Assembly: GCF_002979555.1 (NCBI RefSeq)
Contig: NZ_PCOZ01000005.1
Span: 310,001 to 374,000 of the forward strand
Direction: 5' to 3'
DNA: 64,000 bases
Origin: Pseudomonas sp. MYb60
GTDB taxonomy: Bacteria > Pseudomonadota > Gammaproteobacteria > Pseudomonadales > Pseudomonadaceae
The notes beneath the pieces are model-generated. The model was not told where the DNA came from. It was given only the letters and a program-made list of their open reading frames with translations, and ran no database searches. How positions within the stretch are numbered: the stretch's first letter is position 1; the number at the start of each line of letters is the position of its first letter. The translations under genes were made by a program, and so were the position numbers. This document shows, piece after piece, positions 52,634 through 60,598 of this stretch.

Positions 52634-53971
52634 ATGACCCGCCGCACCGACCAACTCAAGCTGGGCGCCTTCCTGGCCAACAGCGGCCACCACGTCGCCG
52701 CCTGGCGCCACCCGCTGGCCCAGGCCGATGCCAGCCTGGATTTCGAGCACTTCAAGCACATCGCCCAGAGCGCCGAACGCGGCAAGTTCGACGCGCTGTT
52801 CATCGCCGACGTGGTCGCGCTGTGGGGCCATCATCACGATGCGCTGAGCCGCACGGCCCGCGCCGAGCACTTCGAGCCGCTGACGCTGATGTCGGCACTG
52901 GCTGCGGTCACGCACAACATCGGCCTGATCGCCACTGCCACCACCACCTACAACGAGCCGTACCACATCGCGCGCAAGTTCGCGTCGCTCGACCACCTGT
53001 CCAAGGGCCGTGCCGCCTGGAACCTGGTGACGTCGGTGGTCTCCGACGAAGCCTGGAACTTCGGTCGCGAAAATCACGTGGACCACGGCGACCGCTACCA
53101 GCGCGCCGAAGAATTCCACGACGTGGTCAAGGACCTGTGGGACAGCTGGGACGATGACGCCTTCACCCGCGACAAGGCCAGCGGCGAATACTTCGACCCG
53201 GCCAAACTGCACACCCAACACCACCGCGGCGAACACTTCTCGGTGCGCGGCCCGCTCAACGTCGCGCGTCCGCCCCAGGGCCACCCGGTGCTGGTGCAGG
53301 CCGGCGCGTCGGAGCCCGGCAAGCAACTCGCCGCCCGCGTGGCCGAACTGATTTTTGCCCACTCCCACAGCCTCGAAGGCGCCCAGGCGTTCTACCAGGA
53401 CATCAAGCAACGCGCTGCCGCCTTGGGCCGCGACCCGGACCACGTGAAAATCCTGCCCGGCGTCACGCCTTTTATCGCCGACACCCGCGAACAGGCCCAG
53501 GCGCTGTTCGATGAATTCCAGGCACTGATCGACCCGGTACTGGGCCTGCGCCTGCTGGCCGACACCCTGGGTGACGACATCGACCTGTCCGGCCACGACC
53601 TCGACGGCCCGCTGCTGGAAACCCCGGTGGGCCAGCGTGGCAGCCGTCGCGACAAGGTGCTCGAACTGGCCCGCACGGAAAACCTGAGCATCCGCCAGCT
53701 GTACCTGCGCCTGGCCGGCGGCAACCCGGTGATTGGCACCGCCGAGGACGTTGCCGATCACTTTGAAGCCTGGTTCCAGGCACGTGGCTGCGACGGCTTC
53801 AATGTGTTCTTTCCGTACTTTCCCGGCGCCATCGATGTGTTCGTCGACCAGGTGATTCCTTTGTTGCAGGCGCGCGGGTTGTTCCGCCATGAATACGAAG
53901 GCACCACCCTGCGGGAAAACCTTGGCCTGCCACGCCCGGCCAACCGCTTCAGCACCGGAGCCCGTGCATGA
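52634..53971 (+). CDS. NtaA/SnaA/DszA/DmoA-type flavin-dependent monooxygenase
   Basis: A 445-residue luciferase-like (LLM) monooxygenase of the branch with nitrilotriacetate, dibenzothiophene-sulfone and dimethylsulfide monooxygenases. It starts LKLGAFLANSGHHVAAWRHP and has the typical IGLIATATTTYNEPYHIARKFASLDHLSKGRAAWNLVTS and ARVAELIFAHSH segments. Such enzymes insert oxygen with reduced FMN supplied by a separate reductase, cleaving C-N or C-S bonds. CGGGAG precedes the ATG. It is the first enzyme gene after the receptor, 56 bases away, and overlaps the SurE gene as ATGA. The substrate class cannot be settled by sequence alone; no reductase is encoded in the cluster. Confidence 0.9.
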   Translation: MTRRTDQLKLGAFLANSGHHVAAWRHPLAQADASLDFEHFKHIAQSAERGKFDALFIADVVALWGHHHDALSRTARAEHFEPLTLMSALAAVTHNIGLIATATTTYNEPYHIARKFASLDHLSKGRAAWNLVTSVVSDEAWNFGRENHVDHGDRYQRAEEFHDVVKDLWDSWDDDAFTRDKASGEYFDPAKLHTQHHRGEHFSVRGPLNVARPPQGHPVLVQAGASEPGKQLAARVAELIFAHSHSLEGAQAFYQDIKQRAAALGRDPDHVKILPGVTPFIADTREQAQALFDEFQALIDPVLGLRLLADTLGDDIDLSGHDLDGPLLETPVGQRGSRRDKVLELARTENLSIRQLYLRLAGGNPVIGTAEDVADHFEAWFQARGCDGFNVFFPYFPGAIDVFVDQVIPLLQARGLFRHEYEGTTLRENLGLPRPANRFSTGARA

Positions 53972-54876
53972 AACGCAGTGCATGGATGCTCGCGCTCGCC
54001 GCCGCAATTGCCCCCAAGGCTTTTGCGCTGAACATCTTGCTGAGCAACGACGACGGCTATCAGCACCCCAACATTCGCGCGCTCTATACCGCGCTGAAGG
54101 CCCAAGGGCACACCGTGAAGATCGCCGCACCGCAAAGCGACCAGAGTGCGCGCGGCGGCTCGTTTTTCTTCGGTCGTGAGGTCAGCGTGGGCCACGACAG
54201 CGACCCGGCCTACCCCGACAGTTATTTCATCAGCACCACCGACGAGGGCGTGTGTCAGAGCAGCGAGTGCGCGGGCAAAGAGGTGCAGATCCAGATCAGC
54301 GGCACCCCGGTGATGGCCCTGCTGATGGGGCTGAACAAAGTGCTGCCGCACCCAGACCTGGTTATCGTCGGCCCCAACCCCGGCAACAACCTGGGGGCGA
54401 TCAACATGGCGTCCGGCACCTTCAACGCCGCCAGCGTGGCGATCCAGGCAGGCATTCCGGCGCTGGCGGTGAGCACCGACCTGAAGGACAAAGACCCGCA
54501 ACGCGCCGCCCAACTTGTGACCAAGCTGGTGCAGGCCCTCGACCAGCATCGCCAGCCCGACGGCGCGTTGCTGCCCAAGGGCCTGGGCTTGAATATCAAC
54601 CTGCCCAAGGATGCGCAGATCAAGGGCGTCAAACTCACCCGGGTCGGCAGCTACGTGGGCTTCGAGGCGCTGTACACCGACGACCTCAAGCAATTCAACC
54701 TGCCGGGCAAACCCGGCATCGGCTTCCAGTACAGCCCCGCCGCCACCGCCGCGCAAGCCAATGATGAAGCGGTGTGGCTGAACCAGGGCTACCTGACCAT
54801 CAGCCCCTTCAGTGGCCTGCCGGAATCCGTCAGTGCAGGGCCGGCCCTGCGCAAGCAACTGGAGGTGAAACCATGA
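53968..54876 (+). CDS. Exported SurE-family phosphatase/nucleotidase
   Basis: A 302-residue SurE-like protein. The metal-binding signature ILLSNDDGYQHPNIRAL follows directly after a signal peptide (AWMLALAAAIAPKAFA, cleavage near residue 21). Other SurE positions are IAAPQSDQSARGG, VGPNPGNNLG and SGTFNAASVAIQAGIPALAVS. The classical SurE is a cytoplasmic 5'/3'-nucleotidase of about 250 residues; this one is exported and longer, so it would work in the periplasm as an acid phosphatase or nucleotidase. It is coupled to monooxygenase genes on both sides by four-base overlaps. It may remove a phosphate from the compound taken up by the receptor before transport across the inner membrane. That role is inferred. 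Confidence 0.88.
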   Translation: MKRSAWMLALAAAIAPKAFALNILLSNDDGYQHPNIRALYTALKAQGHTVKIAAPQSDQSARGGSFFFGREVSVGHDSDPAYPDSYFISTTDEGVCQSSECAGKEVQIQISGTPVMALLMGLNKVLPHPDLVIVGPNPGNNLGAINMASGTFNAASVAIQAGIPALAVSTDLKDKDPQRAAQLVTKLVQALDQHRQPDGALLPKGLGLNINLPKDAQIKGVKLTRVGSYVGFEALYTDDLKQFNLPGKPGIGFQYSPAATAAQANDEAVWLNQGYLTISPFSGLPESVSAGPALRKQLEVKP

Positions 54877-55853
54877 GTGCAGGTTTTTCCCTGGGGTTCT
54901 TGAGCCGGGTCTATAGCCCGGTGTTCGACCCCAAGGTCTACCGCGACACGCTGGAACTGTTCAAGGTTGCCGAGGAACTGGGCTTCGACAGCGGCTGGGT
55001 GGCCCAACACCACTTCGCCAGTGAACACGGCCGGCTGCCGTCGCCGCTGGTGTTGCTGGCGGCAGTTGCCCAGCGCACGCGACGTATCAACCTCGGCACC
55101 GGGATCATCGTATTGCCCCAGGAAGCACCGCTGCGCCTGGCCGAAGACGCCGCCGTGCTGGATGCGATCAGCAATGGCCGGCTGGAGCTGGGGTTGGGCG
55201 CGGGGTTCGATCCCGAGACGTTCGTGGCGTTTGGGCGTGAACATGCCGAGCGGCATCGCGACTACGAATTGCATCTGCATCAGTTGCTCAATGCCCTGGG
55301 CAATGCGCCGCTGACGGACAGCGGCTCGCGCTTGCTGCCCCGGGCCACTGGCCTGAGCCATCGACTGTGGGAAGCCACTTCGCGGGTGGAGTTGGTGGCC
55401 GAACGCGGCCACGGCCTGATCATGGCGCCCAACCCTCACCTGTCGCCCGAAGCCGGCGTGGCGCTGGTCGACCGCTACCGCAACGCGTGGACCGGCGAGA
55501 ACGGCACCCCGGCCCGCATCGCACGGGTGCAAGCCCTGCTGCCGTCGCCAGATGCCGACACCCGCCTTGATATCCAGGCCTATGTGCAACGCCAGCAACG
55601 TATCGGTGTGCTCAAGAGCGCGCCGGATGAAGACTTCGACACCACGCTCCAGCGCCTTGGCGTGTTGCATGGCCCGGTGGAGCAGATTGTCGAGCAGCTG
55701 CAGCAGGGCCCGGCCCTGACCGTCCACGACCAGTTGATCCTGCAAGTGCAGACCACTCGCACGCCGCTGCGCGAAGCCATCCGCGCCCTGGAAATCATCC
55801 GCGAACACATCGCCCCGGCCCTAGGCTGGCAACCCGCAGGAACCTCGACATGA
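54873..55853 (+). CDS. Luciferase-like flavin monooxygenase (paralog A)
   Basis: A 326-residue LLM-class protein. It opens FSLGFLSRVYSPVFDPKVYRDTLELFKVAEELGFDSGWVAQHHF and has the flavin/TIM-barrel segments INLGTGIIVLPQEAPLRLAEDAAVLD and LELGLGAGFDPETF. It starts with GGAGGTG upstream and overlaps the SurE gene as ATGA. It is clearly a tandem relative of the next gene, sharing the same N-terminal pattern (GRLPSPLVLLAAVA). It probably uses FMNH2; the substrate is unknown. Uncharacterised LLM families linked to peptide-type ABC importers exist in enterobacteria and pseudomonads, which this may join. Confidence 0.87.
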   Translation: MSAGFSLGFLSRVYSPVFDPKVYRDTLELFKVAEELGFDSGWVAQHHFASEHGRLPSPLVLLAAVAQRTRRINLGTGIIVLPQEAPLRLAEDAAVLDAISNGRLELGLGAGFDPETFVAFGREHAERHRDYELHLHQLLNALGNAPLTDSGSRLLPRATGLSHRLWEATSRVELVAERGHGLIMAPNPHLSPEAGVALVDRYRNAWTGENGTPARIARVQALLPSPDADTRLDIQAYVQRQQRIGVLKSAPDEDFDTTLQRLGVLHGPVEQIVEQLQQGPALTVHDQLILQVQTTRTPLREAIRALEIIREHIAPALGWQPAGTST

Positions 55854-56827
55854 GTTTCAAACTGGGCTTTTTGAGCCATGCCTTTGGCGACGACCCGCAG
55901 CAGGTGTACCGCGACCTGATCGAGCAATTCGAAGTGGCCGAGCAACTGGGCTTCGACGGTGGCTGGATCGCCCAGCACCACCTGAGCAACGGCTTTGGTC
56001 GGCTGCCGTCGCCCCTGGTGTTGCTGGCGGCGGTGGCCGAGCGCACGCAACGGATAGCGCTGGGCACCGGGGTGATCGTGCTGCCGTTCGAAGACCCGAT
56101 CCGCCTGGCCGAAGACGCCAGTGTGCTCGACGCCCTGAGCGGTGGCCGGGTGCAACTGGGCCTGGGCAGCGGCGGTGCCAACCTGGATAACTTCAGCGCA
56201 TTTGACCGCGACCCCGGCCAACGCCAGGTGGATTTCGCCGAGCGCCAGCAGCGCGTGCAGCACCTGGTGCAAGGCCAGCCGCTGGCCGGTGAACTGACCT
56301 TGCAGCCGCCTGCTCCCGGTTTGAACGAACGCCTGTGGCATTCCCATGGCAGCATCGACGGCGCCGTGTACACCGCCCAACAAGGCAATGGCCTGCTGCT
56401 GGGCACTGCCACCCACGACCCGTTGACGGTGCAAAAACCCTTGGCCGATGCCTACCTGCAAGCCTGGTCTCACCCGCAACGCAAACCGCGCATCGGCGTC
56501 GTGCGCGCGGTATTCCCCGCCGCCGACCGGGCCAGCGCCCAGGCCGAGCTGGCGGTGGATATCGAACGACACATCCCGCGCCTGCAACGTGAAGGCCTGA
56601 TCGATCAGGCCGTGGATGTGCAGGAACACCTGCGCCTGATGAACGTGCACCACGGCCATCCCGATGAAGTGATCGAAAGTTTGCAGCAGGACCCTTCCCT
56701 GCTGCCTTATGCTGATTACCTGATTGCCGTGGTCCAGGCCGAAAGCTCGACCCAGGCGCAGATTCTCAAGCGCCTGGAGATCCTCGCGCTGAACATCGCC
56801 CCGGCGCTGGGCTGGACACCACAATGA
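55850..56827 (+). CDS. Luciferase-like flavin monooxygenase (paralog B)
   Basis: A 325-residue LLM-class protein, tandem paralog of the gene before it: FKLGFLSHAFGDDPQQVYRDLIEQFEVAEQLGFDGGWIAQHHL, the shared GRLPSPLVLLAAVAERTQRIALGTGVIVLPFEDPIRLAEDASVLDAL, and VQLGLGSGGANLDNF. It lies in the same coupled series, with ATGA overlaps at both ends. The two may form a heterodimer, as bacterial luciferase alpha and beta do, or act on successive intermediates. The C-terminal half has diverged more than the N-terminal barrel. Confidence 0.87.
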   Translation: MSFKLGFLSHAFGDDPQQVYRDLIEQFEVAEQLGFDGGWIAQHHLSNGFGRLPSPLVLLAAVAERTQRIALGTGVIVLPFEDPIRLAEDASVLDALSGGRVQLGLGSGGANLDNFSAFDRDPGQRQVDFAERQQRVQHLVQGQPLAGELTLQPPAPGLNERLWHSHGSIDGAVYTAQQGNGLLLGTATHDPLTVQKPLADAYLQAWSHPQRKPRIGVVRAVFPAADRASAQAELAVDIERHIPRLQREGLIDQAVDVQEHLRLMNVHHGHPDEVIESLQQDPSLLPYADYLIAVVQAESSTQAQILKRLEILALNIAPALGWTPQ

Positions 56828-57801
56828 GTCACTGCACGCCCCTTCAATTCAGCTGGTTGATGCCCCTGTGTACCCCCGACTGGGCGGCGCAACCGGGGCA
56901 GTGGATCCAGCTGGCCCAGGCGGTGGAATACGCCGGTCTCGATGGCCTGTGGATCCCGGGCGGCGCGCTGTGCGCCGACAGCCTGGGCGTGGCGGCGGCG
57001 TTGTGCGCGCACACGCGGCGGGTGCTACTTTCCGTGAGCGTGCCGCCCGAGGTGATGCTGCCCGCGGCACTCGCCACCACCTTGCAGAGCCTGCAATCCA
57101 TCAGCGGCCACCGCGTGCAACTGCACCTGCCCAACAATGAGCGCAGCGCGTTTGGTGAATGGCTGAACCGCGACCAGCGCAGCGAGCGCATTGGCGAATA
57201 CCTGGAGATTCTTCAACACTTGCTGGCGCCCAGCGAGGGGGGTCTGGACTATCAGGGCCTGTACTTCCAGCTGGAAAACGCCGGCGTCGCACGCCGCGAA
57301 CTGCCCGCCCCCCGCCTGGTGCTGGACGACAGCCAGAGCCACACGCTGGTGGCGGCCCACGCCCAGACCTGCCTGCTCGCACCGAACCCTCCGCTGGGGC
57401 TGGCCAAGCAGATCCAGCACTGGCGGCAGATAGACCCTTCGCTGACCTTTGCCTGCACATTCGGCCTGATTCTTGGAGACAGCGAAGACCTCGCCTGGGA
57501 AACCGCCGCCAGCCTGTTGCCGGCAGCGGACCTGCCCGCCGAACCCCTCGCTACCCTGCCCCGCGCGCGCCATCCGCTGCGCCAGTGGGAGGTGCATCCC
57601 AATCTGCTGCAACGGGCACCGGGGCAGCCGTTGATCCTGGTGGGTACCGCGCAGCAGATCGCCACGCGCCTGCAAGAGCTGCACGGGCTTGGCCTGGGCC
57701 ACCTGATCCTGGAAGGCGGCCCGGCGGTGAGCGAGGTGCTGCGGTTCGGTGAGCAGGTCGTCCCCCTTTTGCGCAAGGAGCGCCTGCACCATGACCACTG
57801 A
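56824..57801 (+). CDS. Divergent SsuD-like LLM protein
   Basis: A 325-residue LLM-class protein related to alkanesulfonate monooxygenases but strongly divergent: FSWLMPLCTPDWAAQPGQWIQLAQAVEYAGLDGLWIPGG, then ISGHRVQLHLPNNERSAFGEW and HLILEGGPAVSEVLRFGEQVVPLLRKE at the end. Several active-site positions of SsuD are not visible: the W-containing LTWGEPP segment and the GLVRGGAGTALVG loop are missing. It may therefore be a non-catalytic partner of the true SsuD-like protein encoded next, whose start lies inside this gene (11-base overlap). It is coupled upstream by ATGA. Confidence 0.8.
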   Translation: MSHCTPLQFSWLMPLCTPDWAAQPGQWIQLAQAVEYAGLDGLWIPGGALCADSLGVAAALCAHTRRVLLSVSVPPEVMLPAALATTLQSLQSISGHRVQLHLPNNERSAFGEWLNRDQRSERIGEYLEILQHLLAPSEGGLDYQGLYFQLENAGVARRELPAPRLVLDDSQSHTLVAAHAQTCLLAPNPPLGLAKQIQHWRQIDPSLTFACTFGLILGDSEDLAWETAASLLPAADLPAEPLATLPRARHPLRQWEVHPNLLQRAPGQPLILVGTAQQIATRLQELHGLGLGHLILEGGPAVSEVLRFGEQVVPLLRKERLHHDH

Positions 57802-58906
57802 GGCACGCCCGCCGATCCAACTCGATTGGTTTTTGCCCACCAACGGGGACGGCCGCCATCTCACCAGCAGCGGGCTGCCCAAGGTCGGGCTGTTCCAGCA
57901 GGGCGAGCGCGCGCCGACCCTGGACTACCTGCGCCAGATCGTGAGGGCCACCGAACAGGCCGGTTTCGACGGCATCATGGTGCCCACTGCCAGCGGCTTC
58001 GAAGACCCCTGGCTGATCACCGCCGTGCTGGCTCAGGAAGTGCGCCGGCTGAGATTTCTGCTGACCCTGCGCCCCGGCACCGAGTTACCGGCCTACACGG
58101 CGCACCGTGCGGCCACCTTGCAGTTGCTCAGCGAAAACCGCCTGGCCTTGCACGTGGTGACCGGTTCCAGCCGCTTTGAACAGCGTTCGCTGGGAGACTT
58201 CCTGGAACACGACGAACGCTACGCACGCACCGCCGAATTCCTGCAGGTGTTCCAGGCCGTGTGGTCCGGACAGCCGCCGCTGCACCCCGGGCGTCATTAC
58301 CGCAGCGGCGTCTTTACACCGATTGCGCCTGGGGCACAGGTGCCGCCGATCTACTTTGGCGGCGCTTCCGAGGCGGCCGAACGGGTCGGCGCGGCCCATG
58401 GGCAGACCTACCTGATGTGGTGCGAACCGCCGGCGATGATCGCCGAACGTCTCCAGCGCATGCGCGACCTTGCCGCCGCCCAGGGCCGCACCCTGCGCTT
58501 CGGCCTGCGCCTGCACGTCTTCGCCGCGTCCACCGATGACGCCGCCTGGGCTCATGTGGAACGGCTGCTGCAAGAGATTCCCAAGGACGCCATCGACCAG
58601 GCCCAACGGCACCTGGCCGCCTATGAATCCGTCGGCCAAAGTCGCCAGACCCAACTGATGCAAGGGCGCGGTCGGGGCGCGCGGGAGCTGGAGGTGTCGG
58701 CCAACCTGTGGGCCGGCGTGGGCCTGGTCCGCGGCGGTGCGGGGACCGCGCTGGTGGGCAGCTATGCACGGGTGGCGGAGCGGATCGAGGAGTATCACCA
58801 ACTGGGGGTGGACAGCTTTATCCTGTCGGGTTTTCCCCACCTGGAAGAGGCGATTCATGTGGGGGCGGAGGTGCTGCCCCTGCTGCGCAAGATTTCAGCG
58901 GCCTAG
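57791..58906 (+). CDS. SsuD-like flavin-dependent monooxygenase
   Basis: A 371-residue protein with the full plan of FMNH2-dependent alkanesulfonate monooxygenase: LDWFLPTNGDGRHL at the N-terminus, the PPIYFGGASEAAERVG and YLMWCEPPAMIAE segments, FGLRLHVFA (Arg and His of the active site) and SANLWAGVGLVRGGAGTALVG (Arg loop). Two positions differ from E. coli SsuD: the residue matching Cys54 is Phe (about F70, GFEDPW) and the one matching Tyr331 is Phe (about F348, SGFPHLEE). This points to a changed substrate or chemistry. AAGGAG precedes the ATG within the upstream gene. It ends the receptor/monooxygenase cluster. Confidence 0.9.
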   Translation: MTTEARPPIQLDWFLPTNGDGRHLTSSGLPKVGLFQQGERAPTLDYLRQIVRATEQAGFDGIMVPTASGFEDPWLITAVLAQEVRRLRFLLTLRPGTELPAYTAHRAATLQLLSENRLALHVVTGSSRFEQRSLGDFLEHDERYARTAEFLQVFQAVWSGQPPLHPGRHYRSGVFTPIAPGAQVPPIYFGGASEAAERVGAAHGQTYLMWCEPPAMIAERLQRMRDLAAAQGRTLRFGLRLHVFAASTDDAAWAHVERLLQEIPKDAIDQAQRHLAAYESVGQSRQTQLMQGRGRGARELEVSANLWAGVGLVRGGAGTALVGSYARVAERIEEYHQLGVDSFILSGFPHLEEAIHVGAEVLPLLRKISAA

Positions 58907-58923
58907 GAAATCCAATGCCCACG

Positions 58924-59000
58924 TGGCGGCGCGCTTGCGATGGCAGTGTGTACGCCCACTGGTCATTGGCTGAACCACCGCTTTCGCGGGCACATTTTGA
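58924..59000. repeat. Degenerate palindromic intergenic repeat, copy 8
   Basis: A weak relative of the other repeats (CGCGCTTGCGATGGC ... ACCACCGCTTTCGCGGGCAC) follows the stop of the last monooxygenase gene and probably marks the end of that operon. Confidence 0.4.
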
Positions 59001-59107
59001 TCTCCATGTGGCGGGCAGAGGGTGGTTGGGCGCTGATTTCAGGCGCCCCGTCAACTTGGCCCACGGCTGCTATCCTCAAGCCACACGTCAACGACACGGA
59101 GGTCTTC

Positions 59108-59575
59108 ATGCGCTTGCCAACCACCGCCGCGCTCACCCTGGCCTGCATTGCCCTCTGCGGCTGCAGCATCAAGCAAACCGTTACGCCGGTGTCGTTCTAC
59201 GCCAACCATCCGCCGGAAATCTGCATGATTCCCGCCGAGGGCCTGCGCGCCGGGTTCAATACCGTCTACACCGCACAGTTGCGCAACAAGGGCTTCAAGA
59301 CCCGTGAGTTGCCACCCGGCACGCCGCCGTCGACCTGTGCCCTGTCAACCCTGTACGTCGGCCGATGGAGCTGGGACCTGGGCTTGTATATGGCGTGGGC
59401 CGACATCCAGGTGTTTGAAAACGGCCGCCGCGTGGGCCAGACACTGTATGACTCGACCTGGGGTGGGCTGCGCCTGGACAAGTACATCAATGCGCAACGC
59501 AAGATCATCCAGATGACCAACCAGCTGTTTCCGGCGGCGTCCTATGCGACGCAGCAGGTGTCCAGCGCACCGTGA
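59108..59575 (+). CDS. Sbal_3080-like lipoprotein
   Basis: A 155-residue lipoprotein with lipobox LCGCS (Cys near 19). The mature part is a compact domain with PVSFYANHPPEICMIPAEGLRAGF near the start and YVGRWSWDLGLYMAWADIQVFENGRRVGQTLYDSTWGGLRLD, which matches the Sbal_3080 lipoprotein family of unknown function. The ATG at 59108 has CGGAGG upstream; the frame continues open to 58940 but that part lies outside the signal peptide. It meets the next lipoprotein gene tail to tail with one base between them. Confidence 0.75.
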   Translation: MRLPTTAALTLACIALCGCSIKQTVTPVSFYANHPPEICMIPAEGLRAGFNTVYTAQLRNKGFKTRELPPGTPPSTCALSTLYVGRWSWDLGLYMAWADIQVFENGRRVGQTLYDSTWGGLRLDKYINAQRKIIQMTNQLFPAASYATQQVSSAP

Positions 59576-59576
59576 T

Positions 59577-60083
59577 TCACTGGTAGGGAATCAGGCGATC
59601 ACGGTCGAGGTCGCGCATCAGTTCGCCGAGCATTTCGCTTTCGCTGCGCGGTTCGGTCATGGGGATGTACCAGGTGGTGGCTGTCCAGCCACCGCGCTTG
59701 TAGGCGTAGGACTTGATCAGTTCACCGTCCTTGTACAGCGAGCCGTGCAGTTGGCGCTCGTAGGTGTACGGTACGGGTATCGTCAACAGCGTCAGTGCCC
59801 CAAGCACGGCAGGGAACACGCCGGCGCCCTTGCCCCCGCGCTGGTCCACCAGCAGGCTGTAGCCGGTCTTGCTGAAGCCCCCGTCAAGAAAACTGAAGGC
59901 CCCGGTTTCACGCAGGCGCTGGATGACTTCGCGCTGCTTTTGCTGATCGAACCGCGACGCCGGCGGTGGCATGGTGACGCTCATCGGCACGTAGGCGTGC
60001 TCGGCCTTGTAGTCCAGGGGTTTGAGCGCGGTGCTGCAACCACCGAGCAGCAGCACGGCGGCCAATAAAGTCATCCTGATCAT
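59577..60083 (-). CDS. Lipoprotein, tandem paralog 1
   Basis: A 168-residue lipoprotein (lipobox LLGGCS, Cys near 16). Its core LRETGAFSFLDGGFSKTGYSLLVDQR closely resembles a segment of the gene just upstream, and both carry a hydrophobic patch (AVLGALTLLTIPVPYTYERQLHG) that may be a second membrane-touching segment. The C-terminus ends ELMRDLDRDRLIPYQ, again shared with the paralog's pattern. Function unknown. It overlaps the upstream gene as ATGA, so three lipoprotein genes form one operon. Confidence 0.75.
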   Translation of the reverse strand: MIRMTLLAAVLLLGGCSTALKPLDYKAEHAYVPMSVTMPPPASRFDQQKQREVIQRLRETGAFSFLDGGFSKTGYSLLVDQRGGKGAGVFPAVLGALTLLTIPVPYTYERQLHGSLYKDGELIKSYAYKRGGWTATTWYIPMTEPRSESEMLGELMRDLDRDRLIPYQ

Positions 60084-60598
60084 TGCACGTGCTCCTTGGG
60101 CAGCAGGCCATCGCGTTGCACATCCTGGGCAAAGGCGCGGGTGATGCGGTCGACGTTCTCCTGCTGCATGCCGCCGCTGCCGTCCAACAGCCAGGTGTAT
60201 TTGTGGGTGACGTTGCGGTAGCTGTAACGCTTCAACGGTTTGCCGTCCTGTTGCAGGGCGAACTCGGTGGTGGTGTCGATGCTCTGGGACAGCGGCAACA
60301 GGAACAGCGTGGCTGCGCTCAGCAGGACCACCGGGAAAGGCGGCAGGTCGCGCTGGCTGTTGTAGCGGATCAATACCGAATAATCCCCCGGTTTGCCCAT
60401 GCCGGTCTCGACACTGCGAAACACCCCGGTTTCCCGCAGCTGGTTGCGGATCTGCGCGGCGCTGAGCGGGTCATCGACCATCACGTGGATCGGCTGGAGG
60501 TAGTCCTGACCATCGGTCAAGGTGCGCTCAGGCAAGGTATTGGTGGCGGCACAACCGGTGAGCATGGCCAGGGCGCTCAGGGCGATGAGGCGGTTCAT
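60080..60598 (-). CDS. Lipoprotein, tandem paralog 2
   Basis: A 172-residue lipoprotein (lipobox LTGCA, Cys near 16), paralog of the downstream gene: IRNQLRETGVFRSVETGMGKPGDYSVLIRYNSQ aligns with the corresponding segment there, followed by a hydrophobic stretch (PVVLLSAATLFLLPLSQ) and the ending AFAQDVQRDGLLPK. It is coupled to both neighbours by four-base overlaps. No known function; the pattern suggests an envelope complex built from related subunits. Confidence 0.75.
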   Translation of the reverse strand: MNRLIALSALAMLTGCAATNTLPERTLTDGQDYLQPIHVMVDDPLSAAQIRNQLRETGVFRSVETGMGKPGDYSVLIRYNSQRDLPPFPVVLLSAATLFLLPLSQSIDTTTEFALQQDGKPLKRYSYRNVTHKYTWLLDGSGGMQQENVDRITRAFAQDVQRDGLLPKEHVQ

